Assembly (NCBI RefSeq): GCF_007859955.1
Contig: NZ_SJPR01000001.1
Coordinates: 1,741,590-1,805,589, forward strand
Source of the DNA: Botrimarina colliarenosi
GTDB taxonomy: Bacteria; Planctomycetota; Planctomycetia; Pirellulales; Lacipirellulaceae
Reading direction: 5' to 3'
DNA length: 64,000 nucleotides
Positions 41,308 to 51,144 of the stretch are shown here, one piece after another (positions within the stretch are counted from its first letter, which is position 1; each line of letters opens with the position of its first letter). The position numbers and the translations under genes are program-made. The notes under the pieces are model-generated. The model made no database searches. It was not told the DNA's origin and saw nothing but the letters and a program-made list of their open reading frames with translations.

Positions 41308-42552
41308 TTAGCGTAGCTCAAAGCGGCGCGGCCGGAAAGGTGGTCGGCGGGAACCGACCCGGCCCCAAGCTGGCGCCGCCGCCAGGGCGGCTAGCAGCAG
41401 GCCGGCCGCGGTCGGCTCGGGGGCCGTCGCCGCCGGCTCCGCCGTGCGGTTTCCGTACGCGAACCGCCAGGTTAGCAGGTCGGCGGCGGTGAATTCGGTC
41501 CCGATTCCGTCGCGGATCGCCGTGTAGTCGGCCGCATCGACGACGCCGTCGAAATTGGCGTCCCCGGGGATCGTGACGCCCGGGTCGATCAGCGTCACCT
41601 CGTAGGCGATGCTCTGGGCGACGCCGCCGATGCGGGCGTTCTGGATCGTGACCCTGTAGGGCTGGTCGGCCGTCGGGCGGGGGAAGCTCTCCGAGTTGGC
41701 CATGTTGTTTACGCGCCAGCCGATGTAGCCGAGGTTGTACTCGGCGCCGCGGCTTTCGACCTGGACGGGGACGCTCTGGCCGTTGAGCGTGAGCGAGACC
41801 GAGGCGGCCGAGAGGTCGACCCCCTGCTGCGAGAAATGCCACCGCGGGTAGGCGACGTCGTACGGCACGTAGCCCGGCGGCGGCCAGGCGACGAAGCCGT
41901 CGCGCGCCGCCGGTTGGGCGCCAGAGAAACCATTGTCGATGACGTAGAGGGCGTTGGCCGATTCACGGGTGACGCCGGCCGGGACGTCGCCGACGCCGAT
42001 CTGCTTGGTGGGGGGGTGGAGGATCCAGCGGCGGTGGCCGATCGCTCCGTTATGGGGCCCGTCGTCGCGGACGTAACCGTCGATCGCCTCGAGCCCCGAT
42101 TGGTAGAGGAACAGGTTCGAGCGCGACGCGCCGTCGTAAGCGTCTTGGCTGTAGCAGGTCCAGCTCGCGTCGGGCGCGTGACTCGAGCGGGCGTTCACCC
42201 CCATCAGGTAGGCGGCGGCCTGGGCCTTGCGGGTGTAGGTGGCGTTCAACGTGACCGCCGGGACGCCCGCCATCGCTCGGAAGTAGTTGACGCGGTCGAG
42301 CACGGCGTTCTGGTACGTCGCCGTGGTGTAGCCCGGGTCGCAGGGCGCCGTGCCGGTGATCCACTCGAGTCGCGTGCCGACGCCCGATGCGTACTGGCTG
42401 TGGTAGAAAGCGACGGCCGCTTGGCGGTCGGCCGTGTCGACCGACAGCAGCGCCGCGTCGGCCGGCCGGGCAGAGAGAAAGACGATTAGCGAGCAGGCGA
42501 CTGACAACCAGGCGATTGGCAAGCAGGCGGCGACGGAGCGTTTCGACGGCAT
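41308..42552 (-). CDS. secreted CAP/SCP-domain protein with dockerin and PEP-CTERM-like tail
   Basis: Protein of 414 residues. N-terminal signal sequence (about 1-33, SVACSLIVFLSARPADA). CAP/SCP domain at about 75-210 with VLDRVNYFRAMAGVPAV, SSHAPDAS and HNGAIGHRRWILHPPTKQIGVGDV. A beta-rich region follows. A dockerin-type calcium repeat is at about 338-372 (GDANFDGVVDAADYTAIRDG). The end APEPTAAGLLLAALAA plus an Arg-rich tail is PEP-CTERM-like, a sorting signal of Planctomycetes. Calcium-stabilised extracellular protein of unknown activity. First chromosomal gene beyond the tRNA. Confidence 0.85.
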   Translation of the reverse strand: MPSKRSVAACLPIAWLSVACSLIVFLSARPADAALLSVDTADRQAAVAFYHSQYASGVGTRLEWITGTAPCDPGYTTATYQNAVLDRVNYFRAMAGVPAVTLNATYTRKAQAAAYLMGVNARSSHAPDASWTCYSQDAYDGASRSNLFLYQSGLEAIDGYVRDDGPHNGAIGHRRWILHPPTKQIGVGDVPAGVTRESANALYVIDNGFSGAQPAARDGFVAWPPPGYVPYDVAYPRWHFSQQGVDLSAASVSLTLNGQSVPVQVESRGAEYNLGYIGWRVNNMANSESFPRPTADQPYRVTIQNARIGGVAQSIAYEVTLIDPGVTIPGDANFDGVVDAADYTAIRDGIGTEFTAADLLTWRFAYGNRTAEPAATAPEPTAAGLLLAALAAAPAWGRVGSRRPPFRPRRFELR

Positions 42553-43030
42553 GCGACGGTAGGCGAGAGGCGGAGCCGACAGCGAACCACCGCCACGGCT
42601 ACGGTGCTAAGTAGACCGCCGGGCGATCGGGCAAAAGAGCGATTCATCCGGCCGGTTGTGGCGGGCCGCAAAGCGCGGCGTTACCGAACTGCTCCGCTAG
42701 CGAGGCGGGCAATCGACTTGGTTCGCCAGTGGCAGGCGGCTCTATTGCAGCGTTGCCGACCGTATTTGCTGCGTCTTCGACGGGAATGCAACGGCTTGAG
42801 CCATGACGCCGGGAGAACTGCAAAGTCGATTTCTTCACCGCCAAGCCACCAAGAGCGCCAAGGATCGCCAAGAGGTCGTTTTTGGCCGGTTCGACGGGAA
42901 GAGCGGGGAAAGCCTCAGCGAGGGAGTCGCCTCCTGTGACGCCTCTTATTAATCCTGTCCAAAGCCTCTTGGCGGTTCACTTTTCGGACTTTGCAGCTCT
43001 CTTGGCCATGAAGCTGGCCATGAAGTCGTC
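42553..43030. other. intergenic region with dispersed CGCCAAG repeat
   Basis: 478 bases without a defendable gene. It holds CACCGCCAAGCCACCAAG continuing to 42872 (42836-42872), a tract of the CGCCAAG/CACCAAG type. The same motif, inverted, occurs at 54092-54111. No RNA gene recognised. Confidence 0.6.
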
Positions 43031-44335
43031 TCAAAAATCTTCGACACGCCGGCGCCGCTTGCGGCCGCTCGGCTTGAAGCGTTCGCGGACACCCGCCAGC
43101 GCGTCGGCAAGGGCGTCGATCTCCGCCGGCGTGTTGTAGAGGTAGAAGCTGGCCCGGGTGCTGGCGGTGATGCCGAGGCGGTCGTGCAGCGGCTGCGTGC
43201 AGTGGTGCCCGGCGCGGACGGCGACCCCCTCGTTGTCGAGCAGTTGGGCGATGTCGTGGGCGTGGGGCCGATCGAGCACGAAGCTCACGAGCCCCGCGCG
43301 GATGTCGGCGCCATGCTCAACGGGCGAGGGCCCCAAGAGCCGGATTCCTTCGATCGCCGAAAGCCGCTCCCAAGCCTGGGCGACGAGCGCCTGCTCGTGG
43401 GCGTGGATCCGTTCAAGGCCGATCGCTTGGAGGTAGTCGATCGCGGCGCCCAACGCGATCGCGGGGGCGATCGGCGGCGTGCCCGCCTCGAACTTCGCCG
43501 GCAAGTCGGCAGGCGTGAAGCGATCGTCGTAGACGCGGTTGATCATGCTGCCGCCGCCGAGGAACGGGGGCGTCGCCTCGAGCAGCGCCTCGCGGCCGTA
43601 GAGCACGCCGACGCCCGACGGGCCGCACAGCTTGTGGCCGCTGAACGCCAGGAAGTCGCAGCCAAGGGCCTGCACGTCGGTCGCCATATGCGGCGCGCTC
43701 TGCGCCGCATCGACGACGGTGACAACGCCCGCTTCACGAGCCTGTCGGCAGATCTCCGCAACGGGATTCACCGTGCCGAGCGTGTTGCTCACCGCCGTGA
43801 AGGCGACAAGCTTCGTCTTGTCGGTCAAAAACTCGCCAAGCCGGTCAACCTCAAGCAATCCCTCAGCCGTCATCGGTAGATGGCGGACAACCGCGCCAGT
43901 GCGCTCGGCAAGTTGAAACCACGGCACGAGGTTCGAGTGGTGTTCCATCGGTGTGAGCAGGATCTCATCACCGGCGCCAACGTTCGCATCGCCCCAGCTC
44001 CGCGCGACGGTGTTGATCGAAGCGGTCGTCCCCGCGGTGAAGATCACCTCGTGGGCGTGCTCGGCGCCAATGAACTCCTTCACCTTGCGACGGGCCAGCT
44101 CGTAGCCGTCGGTCGCTCGTTCGCTGAGAACATGGATGCCGCGGTGGACGTTGGCGTAGTCGTGCTCGTAGCAATGGACGATCGCGTCGATCACCTGCCG
44201 CGGCCGCTGACTGCTGGCGGCCGAGTCAAGAAAGACGAGCGGCTTATCGCCGTGGACGGTCTGCGCGAGGATCGGGAAATCGTCGCGCAGATTCTCCGGC
44301 AGAAGGGCGGCGTTGTTGGCTTCGGCGAGCCTCAT
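43031..44335 (-). CDS. sufS: cysteine desulfurase SufS
   Basis: Protein of 434 residues, PLP enzyme that removes sulfur from cysteine for iron-sulfur cluster assembly. PLP lysine in FSGHKLCGPSG (Lys235), active-site Cys in RAGHHCTQPLHD (Cys379), and DSAASSQRP and ANVHRGIH at the N-terminus as in group II desulfurases. I start at ATG 44335 (a GTG lies four codons upstream); no Shine-Dalgarno is visible. It follows sufU 113 bases away on the same strand, separated by an inverted repeat, and sufU-sufS are functional partners. Confidence 0.93.
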   Translation of the reverse strand: MRLAEANNAALLPENLRDDFPILAQTVHGDKPLVFLDSAASSQRPRQVIDAIVHCYEHDYANVHRGIHVLSERATDGYELARRKVKEFIGAEHAHEVIFTAGTTASINTVARSWGDANVGAGDEILLTPMEHHSNLVPWFQLAERTGAVVRHLPMTAEGLLEVDRLGEFLTDKTKLVAFTAVSNTLGTVNPVAEICRQAREAGVVTVVDAAQSAPHMATDVQALGCDFLAFSGHKLCGPSGVGVLYGREALLEATPPFLGGGSMINRVYDDRFTPADLPAKFEAGTPPIAPAIALGAAIDYLQAIGLERIHAHEQALVAQAWERLSAIEGIRLLGPSPVEHGADIRAGLVSFVLDRPHAHDIAQLLDNEGVAVRAGHHCTQPLHDRLGITASTRASFYLYNTPAEIDALADALAGVRERFKPSGRKRRRRVEDF

Positions 44336-44341
44336 TGTGAT

Positions 44342-44423
44342 AACCACAAAGGCACAAAGGGCACGAAGGAAAAGGACGGTGAAAGCATCGATCTCTCTTT
44401 GTGTCCTTTGTGCCTTCGTGGTT
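44342..44423. repeat. inverted repeat of the CACAAAGG/CACGAAGG type between sufU and sufS
   Basis: Left arm 44342-44368 and right arm 44397-44423 are imperfect reverse complements built of CCACAAAGGCACAAAGG-like units. It can fold into a long hairpin in the sufU-sufS mRNA, immediately before the sufS start. Similar repeats are common between genes in Planctomycetes; a role here as an mRNA element is possible. Confidence 0.8.
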
Positions 44424-44448
44424 TAAATTAAGAACGCGACGTAGTGAA

Positions 44449-44844
44449 TCAAACCGGCGAGTGCACGGCCTGTCGGATCACCCGCCACGACAGCAAACAG
44501 CACTTCTGGCGGTTGGGGGTCAGCCGCGGGCCGTAGAGTTTGAGCATGTCCTCGGCGGAGAAGGCCTCGACCTCGTCAACCGTTTTGCCGCAGAGTTCCT
44601 CCAACAGCATCGACGCCGACGCCTGGCTGATGACGCAGCCGTCCCCCTCGAACGCGCAGTCGACGATCTTCGCCGCCCCCCCCTTCGATGCGTCGTCGAC
44701 CTTCAGGGCGATCCGCACGACGTCGCCGCAGAGGGGGTTCTTGTCCTCGTGGGCGTGCGTCTCCCCGGCGAGGGGCCCCTGGTGGAAGGGGTCCTCGTAA
44801 TGGTCGAGGATGTGCTCCTGGTAGATCTCTTCTTCGGAAGGCAT
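44449..44844 (-). CDS. sufU: iron-sulfur assembly sulfur-transfer protein SufU
   Basis: Protein of 131 residues with the complete SufU/NifU-N pattern: NPLCGD (Cys39, Asp41), GDGCVISQASASML (Cys70) and NRQKCCLLSW (Cys115/116). These residues bind zinc and exchange with the SufS cysteine to accept persulfide. The family insert between the second and third Cys is present. Upstream of sufS on the same strand; no sufB, sufC or sufD in the window. Confidence 0.93.
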   Translation of the reverse strand: MPSEEEIYQEHILDHYEDPFHQGPLAGETHAHEDKNPLCGDVVRIALKVDDASKGGAAKIVDCAFEGDGCVISQASASMLLEELCGKTVDEVEAFSAEDMLKLYGPRLTPNRQKCCLLSWRVIRQAVHSPV

Positions 44845-45062
44845 TGCGACACTAGCGAGAACGCGGCGGGAAACGGCCCGGGGTGGCAGGAGCCCGGGGT
44901 GACAGGAGGATGTCGCCGGGTAGGCAATTCAACCAGTCTAGGCGGCCCGGGACGCCCGGACAACGCGGCGAGCGAGGCGCACGAGAGTTGGACAACCCAC
45001 TTGGCCTGTGGTTTACACTAGGGATCGCCGTGCGGTTCTTACGCCTTTCCGATTCGATTCCG

Positions 45063-47897
45063 ATGACGATGTTTCGACAAATAAAGAGCCCCTTGCCCGC
45101 GATCCTGTTGCGTACCGCAGCCGGTCTCCTCGCCGGCTTCGGAATCCTTGCCACTGGGGGGCAATGCCTCGGGCAAGAAGTCACCATCCAGGTCGCCAAC
45201 GCCGACGAGATCGTCGCGTCCTTGCCCGACACCTCGCTCGTGAAGGACGTGTTTGAAGCCATTGACCGGGACTTGTCGTCGGTCGCTTTTCACCGCGACG
45301 CTCGCTCGGTCACTCCCCAGGACCTGACGAACCAGCTGATCGTTCTGTCGGCGCCCGACGCGGTCACCAACTCTAACTTCGCGGTCCGCAACGGGGTCGC
45401 CACCTTCCGCTTGAGCCCCGTCGAAGACTTCCCCGCGTTCCTGGAGTCGATCGACTACGGCGAGGTTGTCTCCGAAGACGCGTCGACGCTGATCGTCAGA
45501 GTGAAGATCCATGTCGACGAACTGAAGCCCGACAAGCTCATGGCGCGGGCCGAGAAGAAGGGGGACGACGAAGCCGACATGCTCGAGGCGCTCCTCAACG
45601 GCAATTCTCGATCGAAGAAGCCCTCTTTCCCGATGGATGGTCGGTTCGATCTACCCGGCATGTCCGACGAACCGGATGAACCGGACGTTAGGGAACGACT
45701 CGGAGCCGATTACGCCGAAGGGGACTACGTCGAGATCTTGCTAGAGGGCAAGCCACACGTCGGCACGGTCCTCGCCGTCGAAGAAGGGACCTTTGGGAAA
45801 GCGCAGGCGCACGTCCGACTAACGGACACGCAGCCGCTGCAGAAGCAGCTGAAGCGCTCGCTCCGCCGACGCCTCGAGAAGGCCGAGGAGTTCGCGTTCT
45901 GGGCGCCGGTCGAACGCCTCCGCAGGCTGACGGGGCCACCCGCCGACGCGCCGGAAGAACGGACCTGGCAAGACGCCACGGGCAAGTTCAAAGTGGCCGC
46001 GACCTATCAGAAACTAGACGGCCAGAGCGTTGTGCTGAAGCTCTCCAACGGGAAAGAGACCCGAGTCCCGCTCGCCCGACTCTCCGACGCCGACCGCGCG
46101 TACGTCCAGCAACTGCAAGAGAAGGCGGATAACCCCTTCGTCGCGACGCCGACCGCCAACCCGGCCGCGGGCCGATCGCTGCGGGCCGACTGGCGAAATG
46201 TTAAGCGAATCAGCCTTAGCAACTCCAGTAATTGGCGATGGAAACCGCCCGCCGTTTCGCGACCGAACGTCGTCGCGTCGTCGGTCGATCGGATCGACCT
46301 CGACACGCCGACGGGCGATAGCCCCTTTGGAACCAAGTTGGTCAAACTTTCCATTTCTCCCGATGGCGGTTCCGCGGTCGCCGTCATGGAAGTGGGGCAC
46401 ATGGACACCCGGACGCACTTGCAGCACCTCGACCTGAAGTCGGGCGCCGCCGACCAGCTGGTCGATTGTCCGCTGGAGAGCCGCGTTCTCGACGCACTCC
46501 CCGCCGACAAGCTCGTCGCATTGACGACCGAAGACCACGGCGATAATTCCACGCGGCTTTTCATTCAAAAGCTCCGTAACGGAACCCTCGAGGCCGTCAC
46601 CGATTTAGACACCGACGTTCCCGGAAGCTTTTTTCACGGCATCGATCACGCGCGGATCTTGGACGGCTCGCGGGTGCTGGTCTGCAGCAAATCGGATCGC
46701 TGGACCATCTGGGACTTCACCACCGGTGAGGCGGTTTACACCTTCGAGCTCGATGCGGGCTTCAATCCCCGCGTCGCGCTCGGACCCTCGGGCCGCTTCC
46801 TCTTCGCCGGTGGGTCCAACGCGATCGTCGTGGTCGACCTCGACGCCGGCAAGCAAGTCGCCTCGCTCGCTCACAACTTCTCACGGCTCGGCGAGCTCTC
46901 GGTCGACGACCGGCTCAAGCGGCTCGCCATCAGCAGCGGGGACAACCTCTACACGGTCGATCTCAGCACGGGTAAGCCCACCAACGCCTTGTTCGGGTTC
47001 CCCCACGACTGCGACGTCGACTTCCTCGGCAAGTTCTTGCTTGTCGAGAACCGCTACATCGTCGCCCCCGAGTACCCGATCTTCCTCTGGCAGTACGTCA
47101 TGGCCGACGGCGCGTCGTACGACAACCACGCCACGCTGCGCGGCAGGCAGCTGTGGTACGCGTCGCGCCACGGCCAGCAGAGCGGCATCTCGTGGTCGGT
47201 CTCGTCGGTCCCCGTGCCGCACGACGCCGTGCGGGACAAGTTCAAGGAGCTCGGCGACCTTGATGATCTGATCATCCTCAAAGAGAACGACCCGGTCACG
47301 ATCGTCGCCGATACGGACCTCGACGCGGCAACCGAGGAGAGCCTCGTCAAGGCGACGACCGACACCTTCCGGGCCGCCGGCTACAAGATCGTCGCCGCCG
47401 AAGACGCCGACGAGAAGACGAAGAAGGTGATCGTCACCTGCAAGAAAGCGTCGGAGCCGGTCACCGTCCAGATCGGCAACCCCGACGCCAAGCCGCCCGA
47501 CGCGGACGAGCGTCCCGATCAGCAGTTGGCCCGCAACCACAACTTGCCCGCTTGGGTGCTACTGCATTCGGGCCCCCGCGGCGGCGCCTTCGGCTGGATG
47601 TGGGAGGATCACACCATCACCCCCTACCAATCGTCGATCTCGATCCGGCTCGGTGACAAGGAGATCTGGACCGACGGACTCCGGGTGCGCGAAGGCCAGC
47701 GGTACTGGCCGATCAACAAGGAAACCCCGCAAGATGTCATCGCTCGCATCACCCAGCCCAACACCGAGCGGCTGCTCGAGCTGACCCTGCCGGCGCAGAT
47801 GTGCAAACCCGGCCCCGTCGGCGGCGCTTACGGGGCGTCGCTGCTGAACGCCGACGGCATCGTCTCGGATTACCTAGGCGAAGGCCGCAAAGAGTAA
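45063..47897 (+). CDS. secreted SLA1-homology (SHD1) and WD40-like propeller protein
   Basis: Protein of about 944 residues from the ATG at 45063, giving a signal sequence (AILLRTAAGLLAGFGILATGG). Two SHD1-type segments: GDYVEILLEGKPHVGTVLAV and TWQDATGKFKVAATYQKLDG ... VPLARLSDADRAYVQQL (about residues 300-355). A propeller-like region with blades such as GPSGRFLFAGGSNAIVVVDLDAGK follows (about 430-680), then a large C-terminal domain. Very large extracytoplasmic proteins with SHD1 modules are characteristic of Planctomycetes; the function is unknown. Confidence 0.75.
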   Translation: MTMFRQIKSPLPAILLRTAAGLLAGFGILATGGQCLGQEVTIQVANADEIVASLPDTSLVKDVFEAIDRDLSSVAFHRDARSVTPQDLTNQLIVLSAPDAVTNSNFAVRNGVATFRLSPVEDFPAFLESIDYGEVVSEDASTLIVRVKIHVDELKPDKLMARAEKKGDDEADMLEALLNGNSRSKKPSFPMDGRFDLPGMSDEPDEPDVRERLGADYAEGDYVEILLEGKPHVGTVLAVEEGTFGKAQAHVRLTDTQPLQKQLKRSLRRRLEKAEEFAFWAPVERLRRLTGPPADAPEERTWQDATGKFKVAATYQKLDGQSVVLKLSNGKETRVPLARLSDADRAYVQQLQEKADNPFVATPTANPAAGRSLRADWRNVKRISLSNSSNWRWKPPAVSRPNVVASSVDRIDLDTPTGDSPFGTKLVKLSISPDGGSAVAVMEVGHMDTRTHLQHLDLKSGAADQLVDCPLESRVLDALPADKLVALTTEDHGDNSTRLFIQKLRNGTLEAVTDLDTDVPGSFFHGIDHARILDGSRVLVCSKSDRWTIWDFTTGEAVYTFELDAGFNPRVALGPSGRFLFAGGSNAIVVVDLDAGKQVASLAHNFSRLGELSVDDRLKRLAISSGDNLYTVDLSTGKPTNALFGFPHDCDVDFLGKFLLVENRYIVAPEYPIFLWQYVMADGASYDNHATLRGRQLWYASRHGQQSGISWSVSSVPVPHDAVRDKFKELGDLDDLIILKENDPVTIVADTDLDAATEESLVKATTDTFRAAGYKIVAAEDADEKTKKVIVTCKKASEPVTVQIGNPDAKPPDADERPDQQLARNHNLPAWVLLHSGPRGGAFGWMWEDHTITPYQSSISIRLGDKEIWTDGLRVREGQRYWPINKETPQDVIARITQPNTERLLELTLPAQMCKPGPVGGAYGASLLNADGIVSDYLGEGRKE

Positions 47898-48057
47898 CGC
47901 CGTCGCCGCCGTGCGACGCGCGGTGCGTTGTCAAATTAATTGGCGTATCGGGGGTCTATCAAACGTCGGATGACCGAGAAGGAGGCGCCGCTCGTCTAGC
48001 GTTCCATTCCACAACATCGCTATCCTCGCGGGTGACGAGAATTCTCTCCCCGCATCG

Positions 48058-48804
48058 ATGGCGGCCTCGGTCATGAAAATCACGCAGCTTGTTCGGCGCC
48101 TGAAGCAACGCGAATTCTTCTCCTCTTCCTCTCGGCAAAAGTTGCTGCGCGGGATCGAGGGGTTTGCGAACCTTCCCAACGAACAACTCCGCGATGTCGA
48201 GGTGATCGCTAACCTCATCCGTGGGATCGGGCTGCGTTACGACGCGCGGGGCCTGTACGGCGAGGAAGCCCGCTACATGAACGCCACCACCGATGGGCTG
48301 TGGCAGCTGCCGTTGCAGTTGGCGAACGCCCTGGTGGTGCTCGCCGACCAAGAGATTAAGACGTTTCTTGAAGTCGGCACCCACTCCGGCTTCACCGGCG
48401 CGGTGATTACGGCCTACCTCCATCGGCTGCAGCCCGGGCTGCAGGCACTGACGATCGACCCGTTCCCGTCCTTTCGGAACTACGAACTGGTCCGCCAGAA
48501 GCTGCCCCTCGAGTACCGCCGCTGCACGACCAGCGACCTCATGGGCGAGACGTTCGATTGCGTGCTGATAGACGGCGACCATTCTTACGAAGCCGTAAAA
48601 CGTGACTACGAGATTGTTGGCCGCACAGCGCGGGTCTGCCTCTTCCACGACATCGACGACGACCTTTCGGGCCACGACAACGTCCCGCGATTCTGGCGCG
48701 AGCTGGTCTCTGGCGGCGACTTCGATCAGACGTACGAGTTCACGCAGAGCCCTCCCGGCAAGCGGGTCATGGGCATCGGCGTCGGCGTTCGCCACGCGGC
48801 TTAG
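48058..48804 (+). CDS. class I SAM-dependent methyltransferase (CmcI/methyltransferase_24-like)
   Basis: Protein of 248 residues (an ATG at 48073 is an alternative start). SAM motif I: IKTFLEVGTHSGFTGAVIT, motif with acidic ribose-binding residue ALTIDPFPS, and the motif FDCVLIDGDHSYEAVKRDYE, as in cephalosporin hydroxylase-like/methyltransferase_24 proteins. VCLFHDIDDDLSGHDNVPRFW supplies the HD(I) acceptor-side motif. Substrate unknown, often O-methylation of sugars. Stands alone. Confidence 0.8.
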   Translation: MAASVMKITQLVRRLKQREFFSSSSRQKLLRGIEGFANLPNEQLRDVEVIANLIRGIGLRYDARGLYGEEARYMNATTDGLWQLPLQLANALVVLADQEIKTFLEVGTHSGFTGAVITAYLHRLQPGLQALTIDPFPSFRNYELVRQKLPLEYRRCTTSDLMGETFDCVLIDGDHSYEAVKRDYEIVGRTARVCLFHDIDDDLSGHDNVPRFWRELVSGGDFDQTYEFTQSPPGKRVMGIGVGVRHAA

Positions 48805-48821
48805 CGCGGAGCCGGTAGGGC

Positions 48822-49055
48822 TTAGCGCTCAATCGGCGCGGGCGGGACTTCGTCCGGTTCCGCAGCGGGGCGGTCGAGGGAACTCTCCACCGCGGTCCCG
48901 GCGTCCTTGAACGACTGGGAAACGTTGTCGATGTCTCGCTCGATCTTTTCGGATTCGACGGTGGCCGAGGCGCTGTCGCCGCTCACATTGAACGTCACCC
49001 AGCCGAGCAGGGCGAGGACAATGGCGATGACAACGAGGGCGAGTAGGGCGCGCAT
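48822..49055 (-). CDS. small single-pass membrane protein
   Basis: Protein of 77 residues from the ATG at 49055, GGAG nine bases upstream. N-terminal membrane helix (about 3-25, LLALVVIAIVLALLGWVTF), then an acidic helical tail. No family recognised. The upstream open frame is non-conserved. Convergent with the methyltransferase gene. Confidence 0.7.
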   Translation of the reverse strand: MRALLALVVIAIVLALLGWVTFNVSGDSASATVESEKIERDIDNVSQSFKDAGTAVESSLDRPAAEPDEVPPAPIER

Positions 49056-49318
49056 GGGGTGAGCTCCGAGGGGAGAGGGGTCGTTCACCCTCACGACGAT
49101 GCAGCCGCTGTGCCACGCACCGAAACGGCCGAGCGGACCGCATTTTGACCCGAGCTGCTGGAGCCGCTGGTCGTCCGACCACCAGCCTGGCCGCCCAATA
49201 GCCAGTAAATGGCAAGATCGGGATGTTGTGTCGGGCGGCGTCGTCGAACGCGGATAGGCTCGTAACGCGGCTTTGACGTCGCGAAGCGCCTCAGCTTCCC
49301 CCCACACGAGAGACTCCC

Positions 49319-49906
49319 ATGTCGCGTCCCCTGCTGCTCTCCGCCGCCCTGCTCGCCCTGGTCCCCGCCAGCTCCGCTGTCGGCGCGACGCTTGTCGGCG
49401 ACACCGTCGAGATCTGGAGTCACGCCCAGCTGAACGACAGCGAGTCGCTCCGCGACACGGTCGCCGTAGTCGACCCGGGCGTCGAGTACACGGCGACGAT
49501 CACCAGCGACATCTACGACCTCGATTTCGGGCCGACGTCGATCACGCTCACGACCAAGTCGCCGTGGTACAGCCCGTGGTTCAACTCCGGGTTCGACCCG
49601 ACCGCACAGTTGTATCGCGACCTTGACTTCGTCGGCGAACCCGATCGCAAGATCGTCGGCGTCGAGGTCGAGTGGACCGGCTCGATCACGCCCGAGGACA
49701 ACGCCCCGTTAGGTTACCCGGCGTTCAGCGCCGCGGCGGTCTCGTGGACGGAAGACTCGGTGCGGCTCAAGACCGGGCCCTATTCGTTCGCCGAGGGATC
49801 GACCGTGACGATCCACTTGCTAACTGCCGTCCCCGAGCCAGGCGCGGCGTGCCTGGCGCTGGGAGGCGTCGCGATCGCGGCAACTCGGCGTCGGAGTCGG
49901 CGTTAA
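49319..49906 (+). CDS. PEP-CTERM sorting domain protein
   Basis: Protein of 195 residues. Signal sequence at 1-22 and the C-terminal PEP-CTERM signal VPEPGAACLALGGVAIAATRRRSRR (given by VPEPGAA, the hydrophobic stretch and the Arg-rich end), which directs export and processing. The middle is beta-rich with no known domain. Confidence 0.85.
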   Translation: MSRPLLLSAALLALVPASSAVGATLVGDTVEIWSHAQLNDSESLRDTVAVVDPGVEYTATITSDIYDLDFGPTSITLTTKSPWYSPWFNSGFDPTAQLYRDLDFVGEPDRKIVGVEVEWTGSITPEDNAPLGYPAFSAAAVSWTEDSVRLKTGPYSFAEGSTVTIHLLTAVPEPGAACLALGGVAIAATRRRSRR

Positions 49907-49929
49907 ACGGCGACCGAGCAACAACGGCT

Positions 49930-50979
49930 CTACGCTTCCTGCTCGGGTGGAGGCATTACCGCGCGGTCGAACTTGGCGAAGACCATCCGCCCGGCGTTGG
50001 TCTGCAGGACGCTCGTTACCTGGGCGGTGACCATCTCGCCGAGATGTTGGCGGCCGTTTTCGATGACGACCATCGTGCCGTCCTCGAGGTAGCCGACCCC
50101 CTGGTGGGTCTCTTCGCCCGGCTTCATGACACGGACCGTGACCTCTTCACCCGGCAAGAAGATCGGCTTGAGGGCGTTGGCCAACTCGTTGAGGTTCACG
50201 ACGCCGACGTTCTGGACCTTCGCCACCTTGTTGAGGTTGAAGTCGTTCGTGACGACCTTGCCGTCGAGGTGCTTGGCGAGCAGCACGAGCTTCTGGTCGA
50301 CCGGCTGCCCCTCAAACTCGGGCAGTTCGCGGTCGAAGATCATCAGATCGATCTGCTTGTCGCCCCGCATGCGGTTGAGCACGTCGAGGCCGCGACGGCC
50401 ACGGTTGCGGCGCAGCTTGTCGCTGCTGTCGGCGATCGTCTGCAGCTCGGCGATAACGAACTGCGGCATGATCAGCTGCGACTCGAGGATCCGCGTCTCG
50501 ACGACGTCGGCGATCCGGCCGTCGATGATGACGCTCGTGTCGAGCACCAGCGGCGTGTTCCCCTTCGCCTTGCGCTGGAACTCGACGTAGGGGATGATGA
50601 AGCGGAAGTCGTCCTTCGTCTGCAGCAGCACGCTGATGCACGTGTAACAGACGACCGTCGCCATCGCGAGGCGGATCCAGTCGGCCAGGTCCGCCAGCTC
50701 GCGCGACTGCGGCAACAGCGGCGTCAGGGCCAGCTGGAAGACGTACGTCAGGAACAGACCGATGATCATGCCGAAGTAGACGGCCGTGATCACGTCGATC
50801 CGCTTGCGTCGCACGAGGGCGTCGGCGTAGATCACGCCACCCGCGAAGACCATCACGCCGACGAAGCTCATCCAGCCCAGCAGGGGCGATTCGCTAACGA
50901 CAAAGTCGGACCGCGCAAGCTGGTACCCGAGCGCCGAGGCGACCATCAGGAAGACGAGCCTGAGGATGATCAGCGCCAT
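49930..50979 (-). CDS. PIN-TRAM domain membrane protein (YacL-like)
   Basis: Protein of 349 residues. Four N-terminal membrane helices (about 1-115) precede a PIN nuclease domain with TPLVLDTSVIIDGRIADV (Asp in VLDTSV), FVIAELQTIAD and KVVTNDFNLNKVA, and a C-terminal TRAM module (LPGEEVTVRVMKPGEE, VGYLEDGTMVVIENGR, VTAQVTSVLQT). This is the conserved YacL architecture, thought to act in RNA metabolism at the membrane. Monocistronic. Confidence 0.9.
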   Translation of the reverse strand: MALIILRLVFLMVASALGYQLARSDFVVSESPLLGWMSFVGVMVFAGGVIYADALVRRKRIDVITAVYFGMIIGLFLTYVFQLALTPLLPQSRELADLADWIRLAMATVVCYTCISVLLQTKDDFRFIIPYVEFQRKAKGNTPLVLDTSVIIDGRIADVVETRILESQLIMPQFVIAELQTIADSSDKLRRNRGRRGLDVLNRMRGDKQIDLMIFDRELPEFEGQPVDQKLVLLAKHLDGKVVTNDFNLNKVAKVQNVGVVNLNELANALKPIFLPGEEVTVRVMKPGEETHQGVGYLEDGTMVVIENGRQHLGEMVTAQVTSVLQTNAGRMVFAKFDRAVMPPPEQEA

Positions 50980-51144
50980 CGGCGATTCGTATGGAAGTCG
51001 GAAGGGGGACCGGACAGACGGAAACCCTAGTCTATCGGCCCGGAGTCCCCTAGCCAGCAGTTCCGCGCCCCACGGGGCCCGGCAAGGGGGCCGTCGTCAC
51101 CCGGCCCGCCCCACGACCGCCCCAAACCGCACGACCGGACCGCG

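Noticed and set aside
41030..41311. Plus-strand frame across the tRNA-Pro gene
   Set aside because: Translates the antisense of a perfect tRNA cloverleaf; well-known false gene type.
49672..51030. A 452-codon open frame antisense to the PIN-TRAM gene
   Set aside because: GC-rich shadow frame, His/Asp/Arg/Val-rich with no domain; the minus-strand gene has a clear family.
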